A stretch of 64,000 nucleotides of DNA from Dialister succinatiphilus YIT 11850. GTDB lineage: Bacteria; Bacillota; Negativicutes; Veillonellales; Dialisteraceae. The notes under the pieces were generated by a model that was given only the letters and a program-made list of their open reading frames with translations, searched no databases and was not told where the DNA came from. A program made the translations under genes and the position numbers. The stretch is taken from contig NZ_JH591187.1 in NCBI RefSeq assembly GCF_000242435.1, forward strand, positions 247,672 to 311,671. The letters run 5' to 3'. Shown here in pieces: positions 16,238 to 24,079 of this stretch. The first letter of the stretch is position 1, and every line of letters begins with the position of its first letter.

Positions 16238-17407
16238 TTACCTTCCGTGGACCCATTTCCAGTAGGACAAAAGGCAGAGGGCGTAGCCGCCAGTCATGAG
16301 GAGCCCCAGGGGGAGAGCCGTATCTTCCCCGGCAATACCGGTGAGAGGCATGGTCAAACTGCCCGGAGCTACCGTAAAGAATCCCAGCAGCGCAGAAGCG
16401 GCGCCGGCATTCTTTCCCTGCCTTGAAAGGGCCATGGACATACTCACCGTTTCTGTAATGGATAAAGGAATGACCGTGATAATAAGGATGGGAATGAGCA
16501 GGTGAAGGGGCCAGAGGAAATAAAAACCGGCCAGCAGGAAAAGACTTGCTATAAAGAAAAGAATAATAGAATGGCGCAGCATGGCATCATCCAGCAACTT
16601 CTTTGCCAGGGCTGCCGGAAGAAGGCCTGTAAGCAGAAGCCCCACGCCCACCACGCCCAGAATCAAACTGTAAGTCTGGGCACTGAGACCGTAAATATGC
16701 TGGAACAGGAACGAAGAACCGGCCAGATATCCGAAGAAAGAAATGAAAAGGAACCCTTCCAGAAGACAATGACCCATAAAGTAGGAATCATGGAAAAGAT
16801 GGGGATAGGAGCGGAAAGCGGCAGTGAGCCGGGGAAGACGGTGTTCCTTGGGAAGTGTTTCCCGGTAGGGGATACAGGACAGGGCCAGCAGGAGACCGAT
16901 ACCAGTCAGCACATAAAAAACGCCTCTCCAGTCAGTCCAGCGGAGAATCTGTCCTCCTGCCACAGGAGCCAGCACCGGCGCCAGACCGTTAATCATCATG
17001 AGGGCGGAATACAGAGTCAGAAGCTCAGTGCCTGTCTTGATATCCCGGGCAATGGCCCTGGCAATGACCAGCCCGAAAGAGCCGAAAAAGCCCTGTACGA
17101 AACGGAAGAAAAGAAGCACCGAAGGCGTAGAAGCCTCACTGGCACCGTAGGAAGTCAGAGTAAAAACAGTCATGCCCACAAGGATAGGAACCTTCCTTCC
17201 GAAACGGTCGGAAAGAGGGCCGCCAAAGAGCTGCCCCAGCGCCATGCCCGCCATGGTCATGGTGAGAGTCAGCTGGGCCAGGGATGGAGAAATACCAAAG
17301 AAATCCGCCAGCTCGGGAAGGGCCGGAAGATACATGTCCGTAGCCAGCGGCGCTACCGCCGTCATGAGACCCAGAAAGATAAAAAGGCCGATTTCAGATA
17401 CTTTCAT
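16238..17407 (-). CDS. MFS drug exporter, Bcr/CflA family
   Basis: A 389-residue transporter with 12 predicted spans. LATDMYLPALPEL in the first loop and GPLSDRFGRKVPILVG between helices 2 and 3 are hallmarks of the Bcr/CflA drug:H+ antiporters (bicyclomycin, chloramphenicol and related drugs in characterised members). Start ATG 17407 is set by TGGAGG six bases upstream; a more distant in-frame ATG at 17428 has no ribosome site. The gene is monocistronic, between a leader with a terminator hairpin and its own terminator. Substrate cannot be read from sequence. Confidence 0.9.
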   Translation of the reverse strand: MKVSEIGLFIFLGLMTAVAPLATDMYLPALPELADFFGISPSLAQLTLTMTMAGMALGQLFGGPLSDRFGRKVPILVGMTVFTLTSYGASEASTPSVLLFFRFVQGFFGSFGLVIARAIARDIKTGTELLTLYSALMMINGLAPVLAPVAGGQILRWTDWRGVFYVLTGIGLLLALSCIPYRETLPKEHRLPRLTAAFRSYPHLFHDSYFMGHCLLEGFLFISFFGYLAGSSFLFQHIYGLSAQTYSLILGVVGVGLLLTGLLPAALAKKLLDDAMLRHSIILFFIASLFLLAGFYFLWPLHLLIPILIITVIPLSITETVSMSMALSRQGKNAGAASALLGFFTVAPGSLTMPLTGIAGEDTALPLGLLMTGGYALCLLSYWKWVHGR

Positions 17408-17451
17408 ACAAACCTCCAGAAAATACAAAGAAGCAGGCTGCCCTGCAAAAA

Positions 17452-17485
17452 AAGCCGCCCAACGCTAAACAGCGCTGAACGGCTT
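17452..17485 (-). terminator. Terminator hairpin in the MFS gene leader (possible attenuator)
   Basis: On the minus strand AAGCCGTTCAGCGCT pairs (with G-U pairs) with AGCGTTGGGCGGCTT across a 4-base loop and is followed by seven T's. It lies between the promoter at 17551-17579 and the gene start at 17407, so it would stop most transcripts before the coding region. A further hairpin GGAGCC/GGCTCC (17523-17537) lies upstream in the same leader. Confidence 0.65.
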
Positions 17486-17550
17486 ATATTGCGGATGCTC
17501 AGAAAACGCAGCTCTACTGTGTGGAGCCTACGGCTCCTTATCTTGAGTAA

Positions 17551-17579
17551 ATGATAACAAGAGGGCTGGAAATTGTCAA
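17551..17579 (-). promoter_or_regulatory. Promoter of the MFS exporter
   Basis: On the minus strand TTGACA (17574-17579) and TATCAT (17551-17556) are 17 bases apart. The transcript would have a leader of about 135 bases. Confidence 0.65.
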
Positions 17580-17599
17580 GGGCAGGCGGTGGAGGCGCC

Positions 17600-17925
17600 T
17601 CTAGCACTTGCACTCCCCTGAATGAGGGCGGGGAAGTAAAATAGTGGAGAGGATCGCACTCTTTAAAATCTGCGGCGTCAGCCGCCACCACAACCTCTGA
17701 ACTATCGGAACCCGGGCCGCAGAGCGGGCCCATACAGCCGCCCCCTTCCGACTCGCTGCGCTCGCCACCCACCCCGGAAAGGGGGTGGGCAAGTAAAAAG
17801 GAGGAGAGGGACGTACTCTTTAAAATTTGCGGCGTCAGCCGCCACCACTACCCTCGGCCTGAAAGGCCGTCAAACTTACGAACCCTCCGGCCGTCAGGCC
17901 GGTCAATCCTAAGAACCTTTTCCAT
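17600..17925. repeat. Hairpin mosaic
   Basis: Contains a partial copy of the 10.3-kb unit (17735-17815: CCGCCCCCTTCCGACTCGCT, ACCCCGGAAAGGGGGTGGG). GCGGCGTCAGCCGCCACCAC occurs at about 17671 and 17830. Then come CTCGGCCTGAAAGGCCGTCA and CCGGCCGTCAGGCCGGTCAA joined by ACTTACGAACCCT-type linkers. No gene is seen. Confidence 0.75.
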
Positions 17926-17930
17926 CCCCG

Positions 17931-17959
17931 TTGACACCATCCTGCGGGGGTGATATACT
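17931..17959 (+). promoter_or_regulatory. Promoter of the T-box operon
   Basis: Consensus TTGACA (17931-17936), a 17-base spacer and TATACT (17954-17959). It begins immediately after the last hairpin-mosaic linker and reads into the T-box leader. Confidence 0.8.
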
Positions 17960-17965
17960 CTTGAC

Positions 17966-18219
17966 ATACAAATACAAAGCCATAGAACAGGAAGAGTAGT
18001 CCTGATGGAAGCCATCCAAGGGAGCCGGCGCAAGTGGAAGTCCGGTATGGCAGTCTGGATGAATGGGCCTGGGAGGCGCTGTTTCGAACCATAGGTGTAG
18101 AGACAGACGGATTTCACCGTTACAGGAAACTGAGTTGGGCATTTGCCAAGTTGGGTGGTACCGCGGAAATAGATCCTTTCGTCCCTTTGCTTTTCAGCAG
18201 AGGGACGAAAGGATTTTTT
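17966..18219 (+). ncRNA. T-box riboswitch, tryptophan type
   Basis: The leader shows the ordered T-box landmarks. Stem I carries the AGAGTA loop-E strand (about 17994) flanked by CAGG, which pairs with CCTG at 18068. The opposite strand reads GAA-TGG-G, placing specifier TGG (Trp) at 18064-18066. The distal GCCAT/ATGGC stem and AAGGGAGCCGG follow, then the T-box sequence TGGTACCGCGG (18156-18166). The terminator has 14-base arms (18173-18186 and 18201-18214) and a T-run. Uncharged tRNA-Trp should favour read-through into the transporter operon. One caveat is UGGU in the bulge: bacterial tRNA-Trp usually has G73, which would need a G-U pair. Confidence 0.9.
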
Positions 18220-18244
18220 GTTATATTGATTAAGGAGGAATGTC

Positions 18245-19735
18245 ATGATGGAACAGGTTATGGATGTATCAAAACTTGTCTTTACCAAGGCGAGGGGAGG
18301 TCGGTTCCGCTGGCTTACCATTTCCACCCTCATGCTGGCTATCGGCATGCTGCTCCATCTGGTCTCTCCGTCGGTGGCAGGTTTTACGCCGAACTGGATG
18401 ATCGCCTGCTATGTGGTGGCTATTCTTCTGACGAAACCGAGCTACAAGCAGTGCCTGGGCATCTGCATGGTGGCGGCGCTGATGGAAGTTTTTACCAGTA
18501 AGTCCGCTTTCCCCTACGGCGACTTTGCTTCCGAATTCTTCGGCGCCTATGTGGCAGGCTTCTTTGCCCATTCCGTGCCGCCCATTAAAATCGGGAAATT
18601 TTCTCTCCGTCCTGCCATTGCAGGATTCATTACCACCTGCGTGTCTGGCTTCACCTTCGTTTCCATTCTGACCCTGGTCATGGGGATTCCTATGAAGGTA
18701 TACCTCTATGGTATGCTTCCGGCAGTCGCCATGGTGGGTATCGGAAATGGCATTATCACACCGTTCCTTTATTTCCCGGCGCTCCGCCTTTTCAAGTCCA
18801 TGCATTACATGGCAGAGTCCGACGTGGAGGACAGCGACCACAGCGGTCTGGTGCTGAAGCAGCAGCAGGAAGGGGTCATCAGCGTGGAGCATCTGACCTA
18901 TACCTATCCCTTCTCTAAGAAGAAAGCTCTGGATAACGTGTCCATGGCAGTATCCAAAGGAGATTTCGTGGTGGTTACCGGCCCTAACGGTGCCGGCAAA
19001 ACCACTCTCCTCATGTCCATGGCCGGCGCCATTCCTCATTACTACGGCGGCACCATGGAAGGCATGGTCTTCACCGGCGGCAAGGCAGTGACCCAGCACA
19101 CCATTGCGGATCTGGCATCCTCCATCGGCGTCATCCTTTCAGACTACAAGGCCCAGATCGTCACCCTCACCGTGGGAGAAGAAATGGCATTTACTCTGGA
19201 AAACCACGGATTTCCGCCGGATGAAATCCGCCGCCGGTCAAAAGAAGCTCTGGCCAAGGTTCACCTGGACGGACTGGAGGAACGGAAGGTTTCCACCCTT
19301 TCCGGCGGCCAGTGCCAGCGTCTGGTGGTGGCTGCGGTGCTGGCGGAAGAGCCGGAAGTACTGGTATTCGATGAACCTACCTCTGCGCTGGATCCGGAAG
19401 GTATCCGCGAATTTTATGAAATGGTGGGCGAACTGAACCGGAAGGAAGGACTGACGGTGATTGTGGCGGAACACCATCTGGAAGCTGCCCTGCCTTTTGC
19501 GAAGAAATTTATCCTCATGAATCAGGGAAAGATTATCAGCCAGGGCACGCCGGAAGAAGTGATGCGGGCCATGAAACAGAATCACATTTATGAAGAAGCC
19601 ATTCCGGATATGTACCGCGCCCAGCTGACCCTGGAAGACCAGGGGATTTCCTTCGAAAAACCGTTCCTCAACATCAGGGATGCAGAGCAGTCTGTGATGG
19701 ATTCATTCGAGAAAGGAGAGGGGAAACATGCTTGA
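18245..19735 (+). CDS. TrpP-EcfA fusion: tryptophan S-component joined to ECF ATPase
   Basis: A 496-residue fusion. Residues about 1-195 are a six-span membrane domain resembling TrpP, the predicted tryptophan-binding S-component (MLLHLVSPSVAGFTPNW versus the B. subtilis TrpP N-terminal pattern). Residues about 213-496 are an ECF-type ATPase with Walker A GPNGAGKTT (246), signature LSGGQCQRL (352) and Walker B VLVFDEPT (372). Substrate-binding and ATPase subunits are normally separate proteins, so the fusion is unusual. AGGAGG lies six bases before the ATG. The Trp T-box directly upstream supports tryptophan uptake at the inner membrane. EcfA and EcfT genes follow with overlaps. Confidence 0.85.
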   Translation: MMEQVMDVSKLVFTKARGGRFRWLTISTLMLAIGMLLHLVSPSVAGFTPNWMIACYVVAILLTKPSYKQCLGICMVAALMEVFTSKSAFPYGDFASEFFGAYVAGFFAHSVPPIKIGKFSLRPAIAGFITTCVSGFTFVSILTLVMGIPMKVYLYGMLPAVAMVGIGNGIITPFLYFPALRLFKSMHYMAESDVEDSDHSGLVLKQQQEGVISVEHLTYTYPFSKKKALDNVSMAVSKGDFVVVTGPNGAGKTTLLMSMAGAIPHYYGGTMEGMVFTGGKAVTQHTIADLASSIGVILSDYKAQIVTLTVGEEMAFTLENHGFPPDEIRRRSKEALAKVHLDGLEERKVSTLSGGQCQRLVVAAVLAEEPEVLVFDEPTSALDPEGIREFYEMVGELNRKEGLTVIVAEHHLEAALPFAKKFILMNQGKIISQGTPEEVMRAMKQNHIYEEAIPDMYRAQLTLEDQGISFEKPFLNIRDAEQSVMDSFEKGEGKHA

Positions 19736-20546
19736 GCTGAAAAATGTATCTTTCCGTTACGCCAAAAACCTGCCCCTGGTCCTGGATGGGGTGTCCCTCT
19801 CCTTTGACAAGGGAGAATTCGTAGCCATCACCGGACGCAACGGCAGCGGTAAAACCACCATTACCCGTCTTCTTACGGGACTGGAAAAACCAGCTTCCGG
19901 AGATATTGTCTACAATGGCACCTCTGTGACAAAGGAAGATGCTTCGAAGAGAAGCCGCTTTATCGGCTATGTGTTCCAGCAGCCGGACCGGCAGATGTTC
20001 ATGCCCACGGTGCGCGAGGAAATCGCCTTCGGCCCCTTCCATCAGGGAAAACGGGGGCAGGAACTGGAAGATGCCATCGACCGCGCCATGGCGGATACCG
20101 ATACGGAAAGCTTATCGGCGGAATACCCGAGAACCCTTTCCCGGGGCGACCAGCAGCGGGTGGCCATTGCCTCTGCCCTGGCCATGGATACGGAATACCT
20201 GGTGCTCGATGAACCTACCAGCGGACAGGACGGCAGAGAAAAGAAAAGACTCATGGCCCTCATGGAAAGACTGCAGCAGAAAGGCATCACCATTATCCTG
20301 GTTACCCACGACATGGACATTGTAGCCAGAGACTGCACCAGGGTGGTGGTCATTGCAGGCCACAAAGTGGTCTTTGATGACAAGCCGGAAATCCTGTTTT
20401 CCGAAGCCAACCGCCCCGAAGACTGGGGCCTGGCCTATCCGCCGGCAGTTCTTCTGGGCCGGCGCCTCCCCGGCGCTCCCTACTGCCGGGACATGGACAG
20501 CTTCTGCAAAGAATTTATGAAACGGAAAGGAGGAGCTTCCTTATGA
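19728..20546 (+). CDS. ECF transporter ATPase (second EcfA)
   Basis: A 272-residue ATPase with Walker A GRNGSGKTT (about residue 37), Q-loop FQQPDRQMF, signature-position LSRGDQQRV and Walker B YLVLDEPT. The signature LSRGD differs from the usual LSGGQ, so the ATP site using it may be weak. It would pair with the ATPase half of the upstream fusion to make the EcfA heterodimer. It overlaps both neighbours by several bases. Confidence 0.88.
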   Translation: MLELKNVSFRYAKNLPLVLDGVSLSFDKGEFVAITGRNGSGKTTITRLLTGLEKPASGDIVYNGTSVTKEDASKRSRFIGYVFQQPDRQMFMPTVREEIAFGPFHQGKRGQELEDAIDRAMADTDTESLSAEYPRTLSRGDQQRVAIASALAMDTEYLVLDEPTSGQDGREKKRLMALMERLQQKGITIILVTHDMDIVARDCTRVVVIAGHKVVFDDKPEILFSEANRPEDWGLAYPPAVLLGRRLPGAPYCRDMDSFCKEFMKRKGGASL

Positions 20547-21226
20547 GAAATCTGGTACCCCTGACAAAAATCCTTTTAACCCTGGGCACTGCCGTATGGG
20601 CCATTGTGCTTCACCGGCCGGAAAGCCTCCTTTACCTCTGCGTTCTGGAACTTCTCATCCTCCTCGTATCCGGTGAACTTTTCAAAAATATCAAAGCCCT
20701 CATTATGCTCATCATCTTTGCTGCCCTTCTGGGAGCTATTGAAAAGGTGGGCGGCGGCTCCACCGAAGAATCGGTGGTGGCGGCCCTTCGCATGCTGGGC
20801 ATGACCATCATCTTCATTTACCTCCTGGGCACCGTGAAACTGCAGGATCTCACCGCCTCCATGGTGCGGCAGCTGAAGGTACCTTATGAATACGCCTTCA
20901 TGTTCACTGCAGGACTTCGCTTCATCCCTGATTTCATTGAAGAAAACAGAGCTGTCTCCGAAGCCCAGGCCTGCCGCGGCCTGGCTGTCAAAGGCAACTT
21001 CTTCAAACAGGTCAAGCGCTACATGTCCATCGTTCGTCCGCTGATGCTCCGCTCCCTGGGAAGAAGCGAAACCATGGCCCTCTCCCTGGAACTCCGCGGC
21101 TTCGGCGGATCCCGGAGAACCTTCATGGAAAGCGTGGCGCCCAAGGGAAAAGACTACGTCTTCATGGTCCTCATCCTCCTCGTCACCGCTGCCGTCATCT
21201 ACGGCCGGGTGAAACTGGGGATGTGA
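20543..21226 (+). CDS. ecfT: ECF transporter transmembrane subunit EcfT
   Basis: A 227-residue membrane protein with four or five spans. Two coupling-helix motifs, ACRGLAVKG (about residue 143) and ELRGFG (about 188), correspond to the paired Ala-Arg-Gly motifs of EcfT that dock on the ATPases. ATG overlaps the upstream stop (ATGA). It is the last gene of the T-box operon and is followed by a terminator. Confidence 0.88.
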   Translation: MRNLVPLTKILLTLGTAVWAIVLHRPESLLYLCVLELLILLVSGELFKNIKALIMLIIFAALLGAIEKVGGGSTEESVVAALRMLGMTIIFIYLLGTVKLQDLTASMVRQLKVPYEYAFMFTAGLRFIPDFIEENRAVSEAQACRGLAVKGNFFKQVKRYMSIVRPLMLRSLGRSETMALSLELRGFGGSRRTFMESVAPKGKDYVFMVLILLVTAAVIYGRVKLGM

Positions 21227-21235
21227 AACAGGTAT

Positions 21236-21267
21236 AAAAAAAGCACCCTGCCAAAGGGTGCTTTTTT
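21236..21267 (+). terminator. Intrinsic terminator of the ECF operon
   Basis: AAAAAGCACCCT / AGGGTGCTTTTTT with a 5-base loop, ten bases after the ecfT stop. Confidence 0.85.
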
Positions 21268-21369
21268 AGTGGATTCGTAGGCCGGTAAAGACCGCTGCCG
21301 GCTATCCGCTGACCGCCATCCGCCGTTGTCCCCATCCATCTGATTGCCAGACCGGAATGGAACGCCCTG

Positions 21370-21710
21370 GATCCCTGAGGATAGGACATATAAAACTCAT
21401 CGCCTCCTGAGCGAAAGCGACGCACAAAATGTAGTGAGTCATTTTCCCTGTGGGATGCACAACCCTTCTACACAACTCGCGGCGTCAGCCGCGCCCCTTA
21501 TTATAATTTGCGGCGAAGCCGCCACCACAACCCTCGGCCTGAAAGGCCGTCAAACTTAAGAACCCTCTGGCCGCAGGCCGGTCCATCTTAAGAACCTTTC
21601 TCCCTGCCCCCTGAGCGAAGCGAATATAACCTGCCGCCGGCAGGCGGCCACAACCCTCGGGGCGCAGCCCCGTCAACCCTCACACCGAAGGTGTGTCCAA
21701 AGCCGTCACT
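21370..21710. repeat. Hairpin mosaic
   Basis: Begins with GACGCACAAAATGTAGTGAG (from about 21419), a module found inverted at about 27285-27312. It continues with GCGGCGAAGCCGCC, GGCCTGAAAGGCC, CTGGCCGCAGGCCGG, CTGCCGCCGGCAGG, GGGGCGCAGCCCC and CACACCGAAGGTGTG, each followed by a GTCAA/GTCC linker. No gene is seen. Confidence 0.75.
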
Positions 21711-21727
21711 TTTTAAATGAAATGAAC

Positions 21728-22222
21728 TTACCGATTATCCACTTTTTCCGGATTCATATCGTGATGGAGCAGACGGAAACGGGCGAAATCCTTCCATTCT
21801 GTACCGGGAATGCCGTAGTTGCAGTAGGGGTCGATGGAAAGGCCGCCCCGGGGGAGGAATTTTCCCCATACTTCAATGTACCGCGGCCGCAGCAGACGGA
21901 TGAGGTCGGTCATAATCATATTCACGCAGTCCTCATGGAAATCACCGTGATTCCGGTAGCTGAAAAGATAGAGCTTTAAAGACTTGCTTTCTACCATGTA
22001 CTTGTCAGGAATGTAGGAAATATAAATGGTGGCAAAATCAGGCTGTCCCGTCTTCGGGCACAGGCTCGTAAACTCCGGGCAGTTGAACTTGATAAAGAAA
22101 TCCCGGTCACTGTGCTTGTTGGGAATCCTCTCCAAAAGGCCCGGGTCATAATCATAGGTATATTTCGTGTTCCGGCTGCCCAGCTGTTTCAGCTCATCCA
22201 GCCCTTCTCTCTTTTCTGTCAT
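21728..22222 (-). CDS. queF: NADPH-dependent 7-cyano-7-deazaguanine reductase
   Basis: A 164-residue unimodular QueF that reduces preQ0 to preQ1 in queuosine tRNA modification, in the cytoplasm. With ATG 22222 as start, the catalytic Cys in [11 protein letters not shown] falls at residue 55 and the Asp at 62, the same numbers as in B. subtilis QueF. That supports this start over an upstream in-frame ATG at 22249, as does GAGGT five bases before it. The [12 protein letters not shown] block is also present. It is alone, with no other queuosine genes nearby. Confidence 0.93.
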   Translation of the reverse strand: MTEKREGLDELKQLGSRNTKYTYDYDPGLLERIPNKHSDRDFFIKFNCPEFTSLCPKTGQPDFATIYISYIPDKYMVESKSLKLYLFSYRNHGDFHEDCVNMIMTDLIRLLRPRYIEVWGKFLPRGGLSIDPYCNYGIPGTEWKDFARFRLLHHDMNPEKVDNR

Positions 22223-22310
22223 AACGTACCTCACATTCATATAATTCAATGTAACTGTAACAAGAATATCACAGGAAAGAAAAGATGTAAATAGAGGGGC
22301 GCCTTGGGGC

Positions 22311-22364
22311 GAGGTCGGGATCGGGATCGGGATCGGGATCGAGGTCGGGATTGGGATCGAGGTC
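22311..22364. repeat. Hexanucleotide tandem repeat upstream of queF
   Basis: Four GGGATC-type units followed by variants (GAGGTC, GGGATT) spanning about 54 bases. It lies 90 bases upstream of queF and is prone to slippage. A hairpin-mosaic fragment (GCGGCGAAGCCGCC, TCGGCCCGAAGGGCCGTCAA) continues from about 22400 to 22480. Confidence 0.75.
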
Positions 22365-22488
22365 GTGTGAACCCCGATAGGGGGGGAGGATCATTCTATA
22401 AAAACTGCGGCGAAGCCGCCACCACAACCCTCGGCCCGAAGGGCCGTCAACCTTCCCCTCTGAACCCTCACACCGAAGGCCCGTCCAA

Positions 22489-23391
22489 TCACATGGGAAA
22501 TTCGCTGTTTGCCTTTTCTCTCACGTATTCCCAGAAGTGGTCGATAATGTATTCCCTGAGGAGCACGGCGGAGAGGGACAGCTTTCCTTCTGTTTTCCAG
22601 GAAAGATTCAGGTAGCGGTGGCAGTCCATGTCTCCCACTGGGAGAGAGGCCAGACCGCTGTAGGCGTTGTACCAGGTCATCTGGGGGACCAGGGCGATGC
22701 CAAGGCCGGCATTGACAAATTCATGGATGGTGTCGGGGTTGTCGCTTTCCATGACGATTTTTGGTGAAAATCCAGCTTTTCCGCAGTAGGTTTCAAGGAT
22801 GTCCCGGAGCACGAATCCCTTGGGCGGGGCGATGTAGTTTCTGTCTGCGAAATCAGCCAGATTGATGTAGGGCAGCCGGGCATGGCGGTCGGAAAGGGGA
22901 AGCACCATGACCAGGTTTTCCCGGAAAAGGGTGACGGTATGTTCATTCTCCACATGATGAATGCTGGAATAGAGGGTGAGATCCGTATGTTTCGGAGCGG
23001 CTTCCATCTTTGGGTTGATGATTTCCATCATGGCTTCGGGATGGTCTTTCCGGAATTCCGCCAGAAATGAAGGAATGAGCTTGGTGGCGGAATGGATGGC
23101 AAGGTTTACTGTCATCTGCTGGAGATTTTTAGAATCGGCGAATTCCTGTTGCATTTCATCATATTCCTGCAGGAAATTTTCCGCATGCTTCAGAAGGATG
23201 TGACCGTCCCTGGTGAGATGGATATTTCTTCCTTCCCGTTCAAAGAGGGTGACACCCAGCTCCTCTTCCAGCCCCCTGATGGTTCGGGAAAGGGCAGGCT
23301 GGGCGATATGGAGGGCCTCCGCTGCTTTGGTGAGATGCTCCATTTTCGCCGCTTTCCGGAAATATTCCAGGGAAGTGAAATTTAATTTCAT
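22489..23391 (-). CDS. LysR-family transcriptional regulator
   Basis: A 300-residue LysR regulator with an N-terminal winged helix (LEYFRKAAKMEHLTKAAEAL, residues about 7-27, then ALSRTIRGLEEELGVTLFER) and a two-lobe periplasmic-binding-like effector domain. The target and inducer are unknown. AGGAGG lies before the ATG. The divergent neighbour is a small hypothetical gene starting 257 bases away, the conventional place for a LysR target, so that gene or the MATE exporter behind it is a candidate. Confidence 0.9.
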   Translation of the reverse strand: MKLNFTSLEYFRKAAKMEHLTKAAEALHIAQPALSRTIRGLEEELGVTLFEREGRNIHLTRDGHILLKHAENFLQEYDEMQQEFADSKNLQQMTVNLAIHSATKLIPSFLAEFRKDHPEAMMEIINPKMEAAPKHTDLTLYSSIHHVENEHTVTLFRENLVMVLPLSDRHARLPYINLADFADRNYIAPPKGFVLRDILETYCGKAGFSPKIVMESDNPDTIHEFVNAGLGIALVPQMTWYNAYSGLASLPVGDMDCHRYLNLSWKTEGKLSLSAVLLREYIIDHFWEYVREKANSEFPM

Positions 23392-23456
23392 GGCTGCCTC
23401 CTGACTTCAAACTGTCTGCAGGAAAGAGAAAGGCTTTCTGAAGGATATCGAAAGAT

Positions 23457-23485
23457 TTGCCTTTTTCTTGCTATAGTAGTATACT
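23457..23485 (+). promoter_or_regulatory. Promoter in the lysR / small-gene divergent region
   Basis: TTGCCT and TATACT with a 17-base spacer, facing the small gene at 23648. The -10 overlaps a TATAGTAGTATACTATA near-palindrome that could be a regulator site. Confidence 0.45.
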
Positions 23486-23647
23486 ATAAGTGGGTATTAA
23501 AAATACCAATAAAACATTTCGGAAATTTAACCGCCGGTACTTGACCTTTTTATAAAAATAAAGGCCGGCTGTATGCAATCATTATATCATAGACCCTTTG
23601 GGTTCATGTCAGATTGTGACATTTTTTACCAAAGAAAGGAGGACAAT

Positions 23648-23926
23648 ATGGAAATCGGTGAACTGATGGACCTGGAAATGTACGGCAGCATGTACCTGCT
23701 CTTTGCCATGGCTTTCTTCTATGTAGAAGGAGCCAATCTTCTGGTGCCGTCCCGGGTGAATTTCAATTTCAAACGTATCCTTTCTCCATTTGCCTCCTTC
23801 TTCAAAGGTTTCATCGGTGCAGGAGGATGGAATCATTACGCCTCTGTGATTTTGGGGCGCAATGATTTTGTACAACTGAATGACGGGGCATCTGTTTTGG
23901 GATGTCCGGTTTCCGCCGCTACCTGA
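23648..23926 (+). CDS. Small hypothetical membrane protein
   Basis: A 92-residue protein with one clear hydrophobic segment (residues about 14-34, MYLLFAMAFFYVEGANLLV) and a weaker second one. I do not recognise the family. ATG 23648 is chosen for AAAGGAGG seven bases upstream; an in-frame start at 23573 has none. It lies between a LysR regulator (divergent) and a MATE exporter, with terminator-like hairpins before the latter. It could be a truncated membrane protein, since its last 20 residues look uncharacteristic. Confidence 0.55.
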   Translation: MEIGELMDLEMYGSMYLLFAMAFFYVEGANLLVPSRVNFNFKRILSPFASFFKGFIGAGGWNHYASVILGRNDFVQLNDGASVLGCPVSAAT

Positions 23927-23978
23927 CACGCGGGGGAAACCCTGCGCGGCGGCACAGCCATGAAACTTTCAAATGAAA

Positions 23979-24052
23979 GGCTTTTTCAGCGTTCTCTGAA
24001 AAAGCCAGCTTTGCAGAACTTTCAATGGAAGACGCCTCGCGGCGTCTTTTTT
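23979..24052 (+). terminator. Tandem hairpins before the MATE gene, second with T-run
   Basis: A perfect 11-base hairpin GGCTTTTTCAG / CTGAAAAAGCC (23979-24006) precedes AAGACGCC / GGCGTCTT plus a T-run (24029-24052). The second is an intrinsic terminator. It may end the small-gene transcript or act as an attenuator for the exporter that starts 28 bases later. Confidence 0.65.
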
Positions 24053-24079
24053 GATGAAATTTCTGGAGAGTGCATTTAC

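Noticed and set aside
16502-17554. 350-codon plus-strand frame opposite the MFS exporter
   Set aside because: Antisense to a clear 12-span transporter and running through its leader terminator.
18056-18058. First TGG of the T-box stem I as specifier
   Set aside because: Pairing of the flanking strands (CAGG with CCTG, GTCC with GGAT) puts the specifier loop at GAA-TGG, 18064-18066, eight bases further on.
22223-22310. preQ1 riboswitch before queF
   Set aside because: The upstream stretch shows no recognisable preQ1 pseudoknot and no expression-platform hairpin.
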